A stretch of 64,000 nucleotides of DNA, from positions 2,203,501 through 2,267,500 of the forward strand of contig JAAVLQ010000001.1 of NCBI GenBank assembly GCA_012103075.1, given 5' to 3'. Below are positions 52,510-64,000 of the stretch, piece by piece; positions within the stretch are counted from its first letter, which is position 1; the number at the start of each line of letters is the position of its first letter. Under the pieces are notes generated by a model. That model was not told the origin of the DNA. It worked only from the letters and a program-made list of their open reading frames with translations, and searched no databases. The position numbers and the translations under genes were made by a program. Source of the stretch: Brucella cytisi (GTDB lineage: Bacteria; Pseudomonadota; Alphaproteobacteria; Rhizobiales; Rhizobiaceae).

Positions 52510-52899
52510 TTACTCAGCCGACTCGGCCTTGGCTGCTGCCTTCTTAGGCGCTGCCTTCGGAGCCTTCTTCTCGGCGGCCTTCTTGGAAGGCTTTGCGCCG
52601 TCGGTGAGGATCTCCGAGATACGGATGGTCGTCAGTTCCTGACGATGACCGCGGGTGCGCTTCGAATTCTGACGACGACGCTTCTTGAACGCGATGACCT
52701 TGCGGGCACGGCCCTGTTCGACGACTTCGGCGGTGACAATAGCACCGGCGACGGTCGGGGCGCCAATGGTCGAGCCGACCATCAGAACTTCTGCGAATTC
52801 TACGATGTCACCGGCTTCGCCAGCAACTTTTTCGACCTTGATGAGGTCGTTTGCGGCAACGCGATACTGCTTGCCACCGGTCTTGATGACTGCGAACAT
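52510..52899 (-). CDS. rplU: 50S ribosomal protein L21
   Basis: 129 residues, intact. [33 protein letters not shown]-like [49 protein letters not shown] is classical L21. The Lys/Ala-rich tail (about 105-129) is an alphaproteobacterial addition. First gene of the rplU-rpmA unit, under a clear promoter at 53082-53111. Confidence 0.97.
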   Translation of the reverse strand: MFAVIKTGGKQYRVAANDLIKVEKVAGEAGDIVEFAEVLMVGSTIGAPTVAGAIVTAEVVEQGRARKVIAFKKRRRQNSKRTRGHRQELTTIRISEILTDGAKPSKKAAEKKAPKAAPKKAAAKAESAE

Positions 52900-53251
52900 T
52901 TGTTGTCCTTTCGGTTGTTCGGTCCGGCTCTCATTTCCACGACATTGGCGTCGAAGTGATGGGCCGTCTTTTTATCAGTCGGTTGATGAGCGGGCTTTTG
53001 GCCCCTGATCGCAGCCCGGAAAAGTCCGAAATCTGCAATCAAAACAATAGGCGCGGACTATCCCACGCCTAAGGTTTGGTGCTTATAGGTGTGAAGCGGC
53101 AGAAAAGTCAAGAATTTTCACAACGGAATGCAAATTAGGTCTTGTCTAATTGCCTCTGGCTCGTTAATGAGCCGCTACACACTTAGCATTCGCTTTAGAT
53201 GCTTTTCAACGGCGCGATTTTTATAGATCGTTTTACCGTAGTGCACAATGC
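52900..53251. other. rplU / tRNA-Ser intergenic region
   Basis: 352 bases. It holds the rplU promoter (53082-53111), a leader of about 180 bases before rplU, and an AT-rich stretch ahead of the tRNA gene, with TATAGA at 53222-53227 as a possible -10 box for the tRNA. No leader structure of known class is identified. Confidence 0.5.
53082..53111 (-). promoter_or_regulatory. rplU promoter, housekeeping sigma type
   Basis: On the minus strand TTGACT (53111-53106), an 18-base spacer, then TATAAG (53087-53082). It is close to the sigma-70 consensus and about 180 bases upstream of rplU. Confidence 0.7.
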
Positions 53252-53340
<89 letters not shown>

Positions 53341-53347
53341 TATCACT

Positions 53348-53805
53348 TCAAGGTTGTGTGTCTTCCTGACAGGTATTCTCGGGCTTGCAGACCAGTCCAG
53401 CCTGCGCCAGCAGACCAGCCACGCCATCACGTGCGCCCAGCCCCTCGGGATCGCACAGATATTCCATGTGATCATTCAAATATCCGGCCATAGGCGCACG
53501 CCAGTCAGGCGAGGTTTCGATCATCTGTTCAGATGTATAAAGCAGATATTCGACATATGCCCCATAGGCCGTGAGCTGCGTCGTGCCTCTCAGCGCACAA
53601 TAGTCGGCCCGGCCAGCTCGGGCTTTTGTACCGTCAGATTCAGAAACTCGCGATATATTTCGCGCGCTGTCTGGTCGCGCTGAATGAGATCGGCCTGACC
53701 GACCTGATAGGGAATGATAACCAGCGCCGAGAGCGCGGCAAAGGCTGTAGCAATCCCGCCCAGAGCGGCTAACGGTTCAGTATTACGCCGCAACCAGTTC
53801 CACAT
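53348..53805 (-). CDS. Membrane-anchored hypothetical protein (one frameshift)
   Basis: About 152 residues. An N-terminal helix (TEPLAALGGIATAFAALSALVIIPYQVGQ) anchors a soluble part (IQRDQTAREIYREFLNLTVQKPELAGPDYCAL...; repaired frame ends CKPENTCQEDTQP). One G is missing near 53600. Its start is 2 bases after the stop of the agmatine-deiminase-family gene, so the two are coupled. No family recognised. Confidence 0.7.
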
Positions 53806-53807
53806 GT

Positions 53808-54912
53808 TCAGACCTTGGGTTGCTCATGGGTAGCACAATGGATACCACCGCCAACCTCACCCACCGGATCGATATTCAATGTAACAATCTCCCGACCGGG
53901 ATACAGTTTGGCAAGAATAGCAGCAGCCCGTTCATCGGCTTTACGATCCCCGAACTCGGCAGCTATCACCGCGCCGTTACAAACGTAGTAATTGACATAG
54001 GAAGACACGAAATCGTGGCTTTCGAGCGGATATTATAAGGCTCCGGCAGAATAACCATATCGAGTTTGCGACCCTCGGCATCGGTGGCTGCAGCCAGAAT
54101 GTCGTGCGTTTCGAAGGCAGCAGCCGACCGGGGATCGTCGGGATCGATCTTATCTCCCATCTGGATTACCAACTGTCCCGGCTTAACAAAACGGGCAAGC
54201 GCATCGATATGATAATCGGTGATATCGGCACCAATGATTCCGGGCGCCCAGATCATCTTGCGAGCGCCCATCGTATCCAGCAGCATCTTCTCGATTTCAG
54301 CTTTGCTGCCCCGATTGCGATTGCCATTGACGAAGGTGCTTTCATGAGCGATCAGCGTGCCATGGCCGTCGGTTTCAACACCACCCGCTTCCCCACCAGC
54401 CCGGTGTCGAAAACCTGCACCCCCATCCGTTCGGCTATCCGCGCGGCGATCTGACCGTCTGCCCCATGGGTCTGCTTGTTGCCCCAACCATTGAAGTTAA
54501 ACTGCGTGACGGCGAGACCACCCTTGCCATCCACGACAAAGGAGGGACCGGAATCACGGCACCACAAATCATCGGTTGGAATGTCCCATAATTCCACATT
54601 CCGCGACACCAGCTTGCGAACTGCGCGGTGGTGCTGTGCCGCCGCCAGCATCACGACCGGCTCGAATTCAGCAATGGTGTTGGCGATTTTCGCGATCGTT
54701 TTCTGAATGTCATCCAGAAAATCAGGATCGTCATAGACCGCCGGATTCACCGGCCATTGCATGAAAGTGCGTTCATGCGGCTCTGTTTCTTCCGGATACC
54801 AGAAACCGGCAGAACGAGCCGATTGACCTTTAGCCTGCCCTCTCTGTGACTGCGTAGACATAGCAACGGCAGCAGCGGCAGCACCCAACAAGGTTTGGCG
54901 GCGGGTCATCAT
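53808..54912 (-). CDS. Tat-exported agmatine deiminase family protein (two frameshifts)
   Basis: About 368 residues. A twin-arginine signal (MMTRRQTLLGAAAAAVAM) leads the chain outside the cytosol. The guanidino-modifying fold follows: GFWYPEETEPHERTFMQWP, VELWDIPTDDLWCRDSGPSFVVD, NFNGWGNKQ, GTLIAHESTFVN, and the catalytic Cys in GGGIHCATHEQP. A G is missing near 54390 and another near 54028. Members of this PPAD/AguA family turn agmatine, peptidyl-Arg or similar guanidines to ureido products with loss of ammonia; most AguA proteins are cytosolic, so export is notable. It is followed by a small anchored protein. Confidence 0.88.
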
Positions 54913-55041
54913 CGTATCACCATGAAAAAAAAAGAAAAAAAACGTATTTTAGAGCATCTTTATATACGGTAAAGCGACCCGAACTTGCTGTCAACAAAGG
55001 CCCGCTTCTCCGCAACACGTAAACCATGCTAGAAGCGTATC

Positions 55042-55710
55042 ATGACTGTGTTATCCGCCGTTACTCCCGTCTACCATCCACCGCTGGAACCCTACCTCTC
55101 GATCCTTCATCGCGATGCGGGCTTTCTCGTGCTGGATAAGCCGAGCGGCCTCTTATCCGTACCGGGGCGTCACCCTGCATTGTCGGACAGTCTCGCAACA
55201 CGCGTTCAGGAACAGTTTCCGCAAGCCCAGATGATCAATCGTCTCGACAAGGACACGTCGGGCCTTGTGCTGATGTCGCTCAACCGCAAGGCACATGCTG
55301 CCATCGCCTCGCAGTTTGAAGCGCGGACGACGCAAAAATCCTACGTTGCAGCGGTCTGGGGGCTTGTTGAAGATGACGAAGGGCTGATCGACCTGCCTCT
55401 GGCCATAGACCCCGACAACAAACCGCGTCATCGTGTCGATCGTGAAAATGGCAAACCAGCACAAACTCGCTGGCGGGTTCTGGATCGGGACGAGAACACA
55501 ACGCGTCTGCGGCTTCATCCCCTCACAGGGCGCACGCACCAGCTGCGTGTACATATGAAAGCGCTCGGCCACGTGATCCTTGGCGACGAATTCTATGCCG
55601 AAGGTGAAGCGCTGGCTGCTGCAGATCGCCTTCTTCTGCACGCGGAAGAATTGTCTTTCCAGCATCCCGATGGTCGTTCCGTGACCTTTACCGCGCCCTG
55701 CCCCTTCTGA
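55042..55710 (+). CDS. RluA-family pseudouridine synthase
   Basis: 222 residues, intact. SILHRDAGFLVLDKPSGLLSVPG, the catalytic Asp in MINRLDKDTSGLVLM, YVAAVWG, and HPLTGRTHQLRVHMKALGHVILGDEFY match the RluA branch (RluA itself modifies 23S U746 and tRNA position 32). No S4 domain is present, as in RluA. Asn replaces the usual His of HRLD. rsmJ follows 8 bases on, forming an rRNA-modification pair. Confidence 0.92.
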   Translation: MTVLSAVTPVYHPPLEPYLSILHRDAGFLVLDKPSGLLSVPGRHPALSDSLATRVQEQFPQAQMINRLDKDTSGLVLMSLNRKAHAAIASQFEARTTQKSYVAAVWGLVEDDEGLIDLPLAIDPDNKPRHRVDRENGKPAQTRWRVLDRDENTTRLRLHPLTGRTHQLRVHMKALGHVILGDEFYAEGEALAAADRLLLHAEELSFQHPDGRSVTFTAPCPF

Positions 55711-55718
55711 GAGCATCC

Positions 55719-56335
55719 ATGTCGCAGAAAATCGATACATCGGAACTGGTCGTTGATTTCGTCGGAGGCGCTGTCGGCCACCGGTTTCGCTCCGGCGAAG
55801 GACGCGGACAGGCACTCGCCAAGGCCGCAGGTCTGACACGCGATGCCACGCCGGAAATCGTGGATGCGACAGCGGGGCTCGGACGCGACGCATTTCTGCT
55901 GGCATCGCTGGGTGCAAAGGTAACTTTGATCGAGCGTTCCGAAAAGATGCACGCTCTTCTCGCCGAAGGGCTGGCGCGCGCTGCTGAAGAAGGCGGTCGC
56001 TATGCCGAGACTGTCGCACGCATGACGCTTCTGCTGGGTGATTCCAGCCTGCTCCTGCCGGATCTGAAGCCACAGGTCGTACTGGTTGACCCGATGCACC
56101 CTCCACGCGGTAACAGTGCGCTCGTCAAAAGGAAATGCGGCAAATCCGCGAGATCGTCGGCACAGATCCGGATGCCGAAAGACTGATGCAAGTGGCGCTG
56201 GAAGCCGCGCAGAACCGCGTGGTGCTGAAATGGCCCCTGCGTGCCGGCCCAATGGTCGGATTGCGCAAACCTTCCCACCAGATACTCGGCAAAAGCACGC
56301 GCTATGACGTGTTCGTCAAAGCCAAGCTGAGTTGA
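55719..56335 (+). CDS. rsmJ: 16S rRNA m2G1516 methyltransferase RsmJ (one frameshift)
   Basis: About 205 residues. VVDFVGGAVGHRFRSGEGRGQALAKAAG, the SAM-binding IVDATAGLGRDAFLLASLGAKVTLIERS, and the catalytic DPMHPPRGNSALVKKEMR (repaired) are those of RsmJ/YhiQ. An A is missing near 56130. It ends VFVKAKLS. It follows the pseudouridine synthase by 8 bases. Confidence 0.94.
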
Positions 56336-56349
56336 ACATCATGCAACAA

Positions 56350-57819
56350 CTATGACTGGCCACTCCCGCCTGTAGTGGGCCCGCGCAACATTTCGCCGGA
56401 ATAGACACTGAGGCCATTGCGCCCTTTCGCCTTGGCATCATACATGGCCGCATCCGCAGCCGCCAAGAGTTCCCCGCCGCACCGCCATGTCTTGGGAAAC
56501 AGGCGACGCCGATACTGCAGGTGACTTCCAGACATGCCCCGTCCAGTTCGACCGGCTCGCTGATCTTCCGCCTGATTTCGTCCAGCCGGGAGCAAAAATC
56601 ACCTTCATCCGCCTGCAAAACCAGAATGAATTCATCGCCTCCCATGCGACCGGCTAGTTCACCGTCGCGCAGGAGCACCGAAATTCGTCCGGCAATCCGT
56701 TGCAGGAGCTTGTCTCCCCGCTGCATGGCCGAGCGTATCGTTGACCGGTTTGAACTGATCCAGATCGAGAAAGCCAACAGCCACCCTCCGAGATCGGGAA
56801 GCTGCCTGTTGGAGAATCTCGTCGAGCCTTCGCTCCGGGAAGGCCCTGTTCGCCAGTCCCGTCAGCGTATCGTGTTCGGCCAGATAGCGGATGCGCTCAT
56901 CGGCAATGCGCCTGTCTATGGCAATGCCGGTCAGCCTCGCTGCAGTAGTGAAAAACTCCCTGAGATCAAGGTCTTTCGAAGCGTCAACATCGGCCACCAA
57001 GCCTAGAAAACCGTGCCCCTCAGCGTCCGCAGACGGAATCTCGATGCAGAATATGGTTTGGCTGTCTGGAAGCAATGTCCTCAACACCACTTCGAGACTC
57101 GCGGCCGAAATCGATTCAAGCCCACCTCTCAAACCAGTCACCAGTTGAGGCAGCGAAGGCGCGGATATGACGACTTCGTCAGTCGTTTCCCCGGTAACCA
57201 TGGCAACACAGTGAGCACCAGTTGTAATATCTTCCAGCAAATGTGCCAGCTGATCGACAAATTCCGGTATGGCAACCGCGCTTACCGTCATTTCCAGAAT
57301 ACGGGCCTGAACCTGTATGAAGCGTTCAGCCCTTTTCTTGATGGAAATATCACGAGACACACCCACAACGCCGATAATATTGCCGCTTCTATCACGCAAA
57401 GGCACGCGCGAGATCATGAGCCAGCGATCAGCTCCGCCGCGCATGGCGCGTTCTTCATAACCGAGATCCGGCTGGCCGCTTTCCATGACCTGCTTTTCGA
57501 TTTCGGAAATGCGAGCAGTGATCGCAGCTTCACCATGAATTTCAAAGTCGGTCAGTCCGACCAGATCTCTGATGTCCGACAGTCCGTTGTTGCGAACCAC
57601 AGCATCATTGGCAAACAGGAACCGACCCTGCAGGTCCTTGGCATAGATGAAATCTGGCACGTGATTAATCATTGCGATGAGCCAATTGAGCTGCTCTTCG
57701 CCTGCACAGGCGTGGTCGCCCGGGTTCAGTTGTGATGGCTGACACCCCGCGTGAGCAGGATGTAGATCACCCTCATTCTTATCGGCATCTTGCAATGCCT
57801 TATTTGCCAGACCTTTCAT
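56350..57819 (-). CDS. PAS-GGDEF diguanylate cyclase (two frameshifts)
   Basis: About 489 residues. A PAS domain at about 45-165 (NHVPDFIYAKDLQGRFLFANDAVVRNNG; GVVGVSRDISIKKRAE), a GAF-like region to about 315, then a GGDEF domain (LAEHDTLTGLANRAFPERRLDEIL; LDQFKPVNDTLGHAAG; GRMGGDEFILVL; the last helix ends AMYDAKAKGRNG). The GGDEF signature is intact, so it should make cyclic di-GMP. The inhibitory I-site reads RDGE where RxxD is expected, so product control may be weak. One extra G near 56715 and a missing G near 56478. There is no EAL domain and no membrane segment. Confidence 0.92.
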
Positions 57820-58062
57820 GGATAGAGCCCCTCCATGCTTTCATGACCATATTAGCAATCTTTTGATTAGTGGGAATGGCATAAAACGGTCGTACCATCG
57901 CTTTGCGTCACATCCGATACTCTTTTCCGTGACTTTACGTGTGGTGTGCAAACTGCCAACATCACTCCGGAGTACAACCATTAGGTTTCCGGTAACGGGG
58001 ACGAACATTCAGTTTCATTTAGGCAATTCTTTCACAACAAAACATTCCGATGACGAGGTCTC

Positions 58063-59545
58063 ATGAAACAAGGCATCGACCTGACAACAGCCCCGATCAA
58101 TCAGGCTTTGCTGCTTTTTGCGTTGCCGACGCTTGGCTCTTCCATATTGCAATCGGCCAACGGTTCGATCGATACGATCTGGATCGGCCAGTTGCTGGGC
58201 GAGAATGCACTTGCTGCTACGACAAACGGCAACCTGGTCATGTTTCTGCTAACCGCCTTTGTCTTCGGTTTCGGCATGGCATCGACGATCCTGATCGGAC
58301 AGGCATTCGGGCGGCGTGATGTCGAGACAGCGCGCGCAATAGCGGGCACCACGGTTGGTACTTTCGTGCCGCTTAGCATTGTCGTCGCCATCATCGGCTG
58401 GCTACTGGCCCCAAAGGTGTTGGATCTGCTCGGAACGCCTGAAGCAATTGAACCGCTGGCGCGCGCGTTTCTGCAAGTTACGTTCCTCGCCATGCCTGCG
58501 ATTCTGATGCAGACGACATTGATGATGGCATTGCGCGGCAGCGGCGACGCCATGACCCCGCTCATATTCATGGGAATGGCCGTTCTTTTGGATATAGCGC
58601 TCAATCCCCTTTTCATTCTGGGCTGGGGGCCGTTGCCCGCACTAGGTATCGCAGGGTCTGCCTTGGCGACGGCTGCCGCCAATTACATAAGCCTCGCAGC
58701 GATGCTTTATTATATCTACTACCGTGATCTGCCTCTGCGCCTGCGCGGCGAGGAATTATGGCTTCTAGTTCCGGACCGGGAATTACTGCGGCTGATCTTC
58801 ACCAAAGGACTGCCAATGGGCGTCCAGATGATCGTTGTTTCGAGTTCGATGCTGACCATGATGCGGCTGGTCAATCAGGGGGGTCGATACGACAGCCGCC
58901 TTCGGCGCTACGCAGCAGCTCTGGACTTATGTGCAGATGCCCGCCATGGCACTTGGCGCTGCTGTCAGCGCTATGGCTGCCCAGAATATCGGTGCGGGAA
59001 AATGGGACCGCGTGAGTTCGATAACGCGTATAGGGGCGATTTATGCAGTACTGATGACGGGAGCCCCGGTTGTGCTGCTGCTTCTCGCGGATCGACAGGC
59101 CATGCAGATATTTCTCGGCGCGGACAGTCCGGCAATCGCGATTGGCCAGCACATCGGGCAGATCGCGACACGGGGCTTCATCGCCTTCGGCGTATCGATG
59201 GTTCTTTTTCGGAACTGTAAGAGCAAACGGCCGGGTTATCTGGCCGCTCATCATTCTCTTCGTATCCATGTACCCGGTGCGTCTCGGTGTCGCCGTTGGT
59301 CTGCGTGAACAGTTTGGTTCCGATGCGCTCTGGCTGAGTTTCCCAGCTGCAATGGTATCAACCCTGCTGATGGCGACGGTCCTTTATTTTCACGGCGGAT
59401 GGAAAAGAACTCATCGATGCATATCGACGCCCACGAACTTCAAGGGGAAGCAGCTTGTGTATCGCAATCGACAGAAGCCGCCCCATCGAGCAACGCGCTT
59501 GCTCCCAATGCTCCGCTTGTGGCGGAAGTCGAGCCAGAGACGTAA
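58063..59545 (+). CDS. MATE family efflux transporter (three frameshifts)
   Basis: About 493 residues and 12 membrane segments. PINQALLLFALPTLGSSILQSANGSIDTIWIGQLLGENALAA at the start, FGFGMASTILIGQAFGRRD, LMMALRGSGDAMTPLIF and, in the repaired frame, GAAVSAMAAQNIGAGKWDRV. It exports cationic or drug-like compounds using sodium or proton gradients. One extra G near 58883 (a G6 run), one extra T near 59207 and one missing A near 59405. The C-terminal tail ends EVEPET at 59545 in the repaired frame. Confidence 0.9.
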
Positions 59546-59696
59546 AGTTCCTGTTCAACCGATGGACCGCATACCGTTCACGCTCCGTCAAGGCTACACA
59601 AACGATAGGCTGGTTAGGTTATTGTTTCACAAGCTTCACCTGCAAGGGCACGGGGCGTGACACGATCCCCGTCTGTACGACGAAAAGGAATCCTTC

Positions 59697-60169
59697 ATGC
59701 TCCAACTAAGACCTATGCGAGAGGATGAGTTCCCGACTTATCTCGGCTATTTCATTCCTGACTACGCAGCGGAGGTTGCATCAATTTATCGTCTTTCCGA
59801 TGTAGCCGCTCTTGATCAGGTAAAACGAGAAATGGCTTCGGACTTGCCTGACGGTGTCAATACGACTGACCAGATCTTGCTGTGTTTGATCGACCCTGCC
59901 TGCAGTCCGGAAAAGCTTCTCGGCTATCTCTGGTACAAACGGGATCCAGCGAAACAGGTAGCATTCATTATGGACTTTTACATCTTTCCCTCTTTCCGGG
60001 GAAGGGATACGGCAAGCTGGCCTTAACAACCACGGAGGTCGACTTAAAGCGTCAAGGCTTTCAGCAAATCAAGCTCCGCGTTGCCGCTGACAATGTGCGT
60101 GCCGGGCATGTTTATGATGCAACGGGATTTCATGTGACCGGTATCAATATGAATAAGTCACTCACTTAG
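59697..60169 (+). CDS. GNAT N-acetyltransferase (one frameshift)
   Basis: About 157 residues. MLQLRPMREDEFPTYLGYFIPDYAAEVA, LLGYLWYKRDPAKQVAFIMDFYIFPSFRGKGYGKLAL (repaired acetyl-CoA loop), IKLRVAADNVRAGHVYDATGFHVTGINMNKSL. A G is missing near 60000. AAAGGAA before ATG 59697 supports the start. Substrate unknown. Confidence 0.88.
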
Positions 60170-60696
60170 TGGGTATTTGGAGCCGGGCTACCGGACACAT
60201 TCGATTTTTCATACGATGACTGATAGCGGAGGTTGTTACGCCGAGCTCGATAGCGGCCAGTTTCATGCTTTTGCGGCGTACGATTGTCACGAATATGTTG
60301 AGATCAGCCAGCGCGGAGCGATCGAGGTTCACGATTGTCTTCCTTTGATAACGAGGCTGTTTGATAGCTTAAACAGGTCAGTTTGTCGTTATGGTCGGGA
60401 CGGGGAAGTTTTGCAGCTGCCCCGGGCGGTTTTGGTCAAAAAGCCCGCGTTACGGCGGGTTTTGATTTGGTTTTTGGCTGATGCCCGGTTGCGTATGTCG
60501 GGGATTGTTTCGCAGGAACGGTTCCTTTTGCTGCCCACCCTTGGGGTTATGAGCGCGCTGCGGTGCGTCCGTATAGAACTCGCTTCCGTGCATCGATATT
60601 AGGTCGAACGGTCTTCTGCGAGAAGCCGGAGCCAGCTCGCAACGATACGAACATCGGATATGATTGAGCGATTTTTTGTGTATTTTTGTGGGAATT
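60170..60696. other. Intergenic region at the end of the rRNA operon
   Basis: 527 bases. It includes the rrn terminator (60439-60464). The open frame at 60177-60602 has an N-terminal stretch (MTDSGGCYAELDSGQFHAFAAYD) that recalls glyoxalase/VOC proteins but no family-like remainder; it may be a decayed remnant. I see no other gene. Confidence 0.4.
60439..60464 (-). terminator. rRNA operon terminator
   Basis: CCCGC / GCGGG hairpin with AAAA and TTTT flanks, read on the minus strand into GCTTTTTG, about 235 bases downstream of tRNA-fMet. Confidence 0.65.
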
Positions 60697-60773
<77 letters not shown>

Positions 60774-60823
60774 CCATGGGTGTTTTGTATATATTTGAGA
60801 AGATGATTTGATTTGTGTTCTTG

Positions 60824-60943
60824 GCAGACGGCAGCGACCTACTCTCCCGTGTCTTGAGACAAAGTACCATTGGCGCTGGAGCGTTTCACGGCCGAGTTCG
60901 GAATGGGATCGGGTGCAGCCGCTCCGCCATAACCACCGGTCGG
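60824..60943 (-). rRNA. rrf: 5S ribosomal RNA
   Basis: About 120 nt on the minus strand with GGTGGTTATGGCGGAGCGGC, CCCGATCCCATTCCGAACTC and a 3' end of GGTCGCTGCCGTCTGCC, all standard 5S. It is 87 bases downstream of 23S. Confidence 0.95.
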
Positions 60944-61029
60944 CGAAGAACACAAAATTTGAGAAGCTGGTTGTCTTTCGTGCTTTTGTCATCATCAAGC
61001 TTCGCTTGATGGATATTGTAAATGGGAGT

Positions 61030-63922
<2,893 letters not shown>

Positions 63923-64000
63923 CTCTCATTGCCAATATCCATCAAAGCATTAAGCTCTGATCATATCAGCAGAAAGACCAGCTTCTCGAGATACAATCGG

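Overview
The window reads as a chromosomal segment from an alphaproteobacterium of the Brucella/Ochrobactrum group (Brucellaceae). The gene content, gene order and protein sequences fit this, and so do the rRNA operon with a helix-9 insertion in 23S and a tRNA-fMet after 5S, and several families of short palindromic intergenic repeats. This is an identification from memory of the families, not from a search. Most of the window is housekeeping DNA. I see no prophage, IS transposase, CRISPR array, toxin-antitoxin pair or defence island.

The dominant oddity is technical. About 50 single-base insertions or deletions, mostly in short runs of G, C, T or A, break about 29 genes, including ones that cannot be lost (leuS, ffh, obgE, rpmA, lptE). 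In nearly every case adding or removing one base restores a family-typical protein. The broken genes are therefore annotated here as single full-span genes with likely sequencing or assembly errors, not as real pseudogenes.

Layout. 0.2-5.6 kb: an exported metallo-beta-lactamase-fold protein with a degenerate metal site, the leuS-lptE pair, then divergent yggS and convergent usg. 5.9-8.3 kb: acs with a strong terminator, a repeat, and an SDHAF4-like flavination factor. 8.4-14.5 kb: htpX-rsmB-heparinase-purH, all on the plus strand. 14.7-22.6 kb: glpK, an MFS transporter and the giant NAD-glutamate dehydrogenase. 22.9-26.3 kb: a lemA-TPM-TPM operon divergent from a MarR-GNAT fusion gene that has a perfect 17-bp palindrome in its promoter. 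26.4-30.9 kb: rpsP, chorismate mutase, ffh and L-lactate permease. 31-36 kb: a lytic transglycosylase, beta-carbonic anhydrase, pdxY with a DUF429 partner, a small membrane protein and an MDR oxidoreductase. 36.4-40.4 kb: a DUF3088 protein, mmsA with a divergent LysR regulator, DUF1275 and GlsB-type membrane proteins.

40.5-52.9 kb is a long minus-strand housekeeping block. In transcription order it is rplU-rpmA, two GNAT acetyltransferases, obgE-proB-proA-nadD-rsfS-rlmH, then envC-like, ctpA, a divergent polysaccharide deacetylase and rppH. It links ribosome assembly, proline and NAD synthesis, envelope maintenance and RNA decay. 53.2-60.2 kb holds tRNA-Ser(CGA), a Tat-exported agmatine-deiminase-family enzyme with a small anchored partner, an RluA-type pseudouridine synthase, rsmJ, a PAS-GGDEF diguanylate cyclase, a MATE exporter and a GNAT. 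60.4-64 kb is the 3' part of an rRNA operon on the minus strand: 23S (complete), 5S, tRNA-fMet and terminator.

No clearly novel system was found. The best candidates for a second look are the LemA/TPM operon, the degenerate metallo-beta-lactamase-fold protein, the MITE-like repeat with 20-bp terminal inverted repeats, and the self-contained MarR-GNAT operator.
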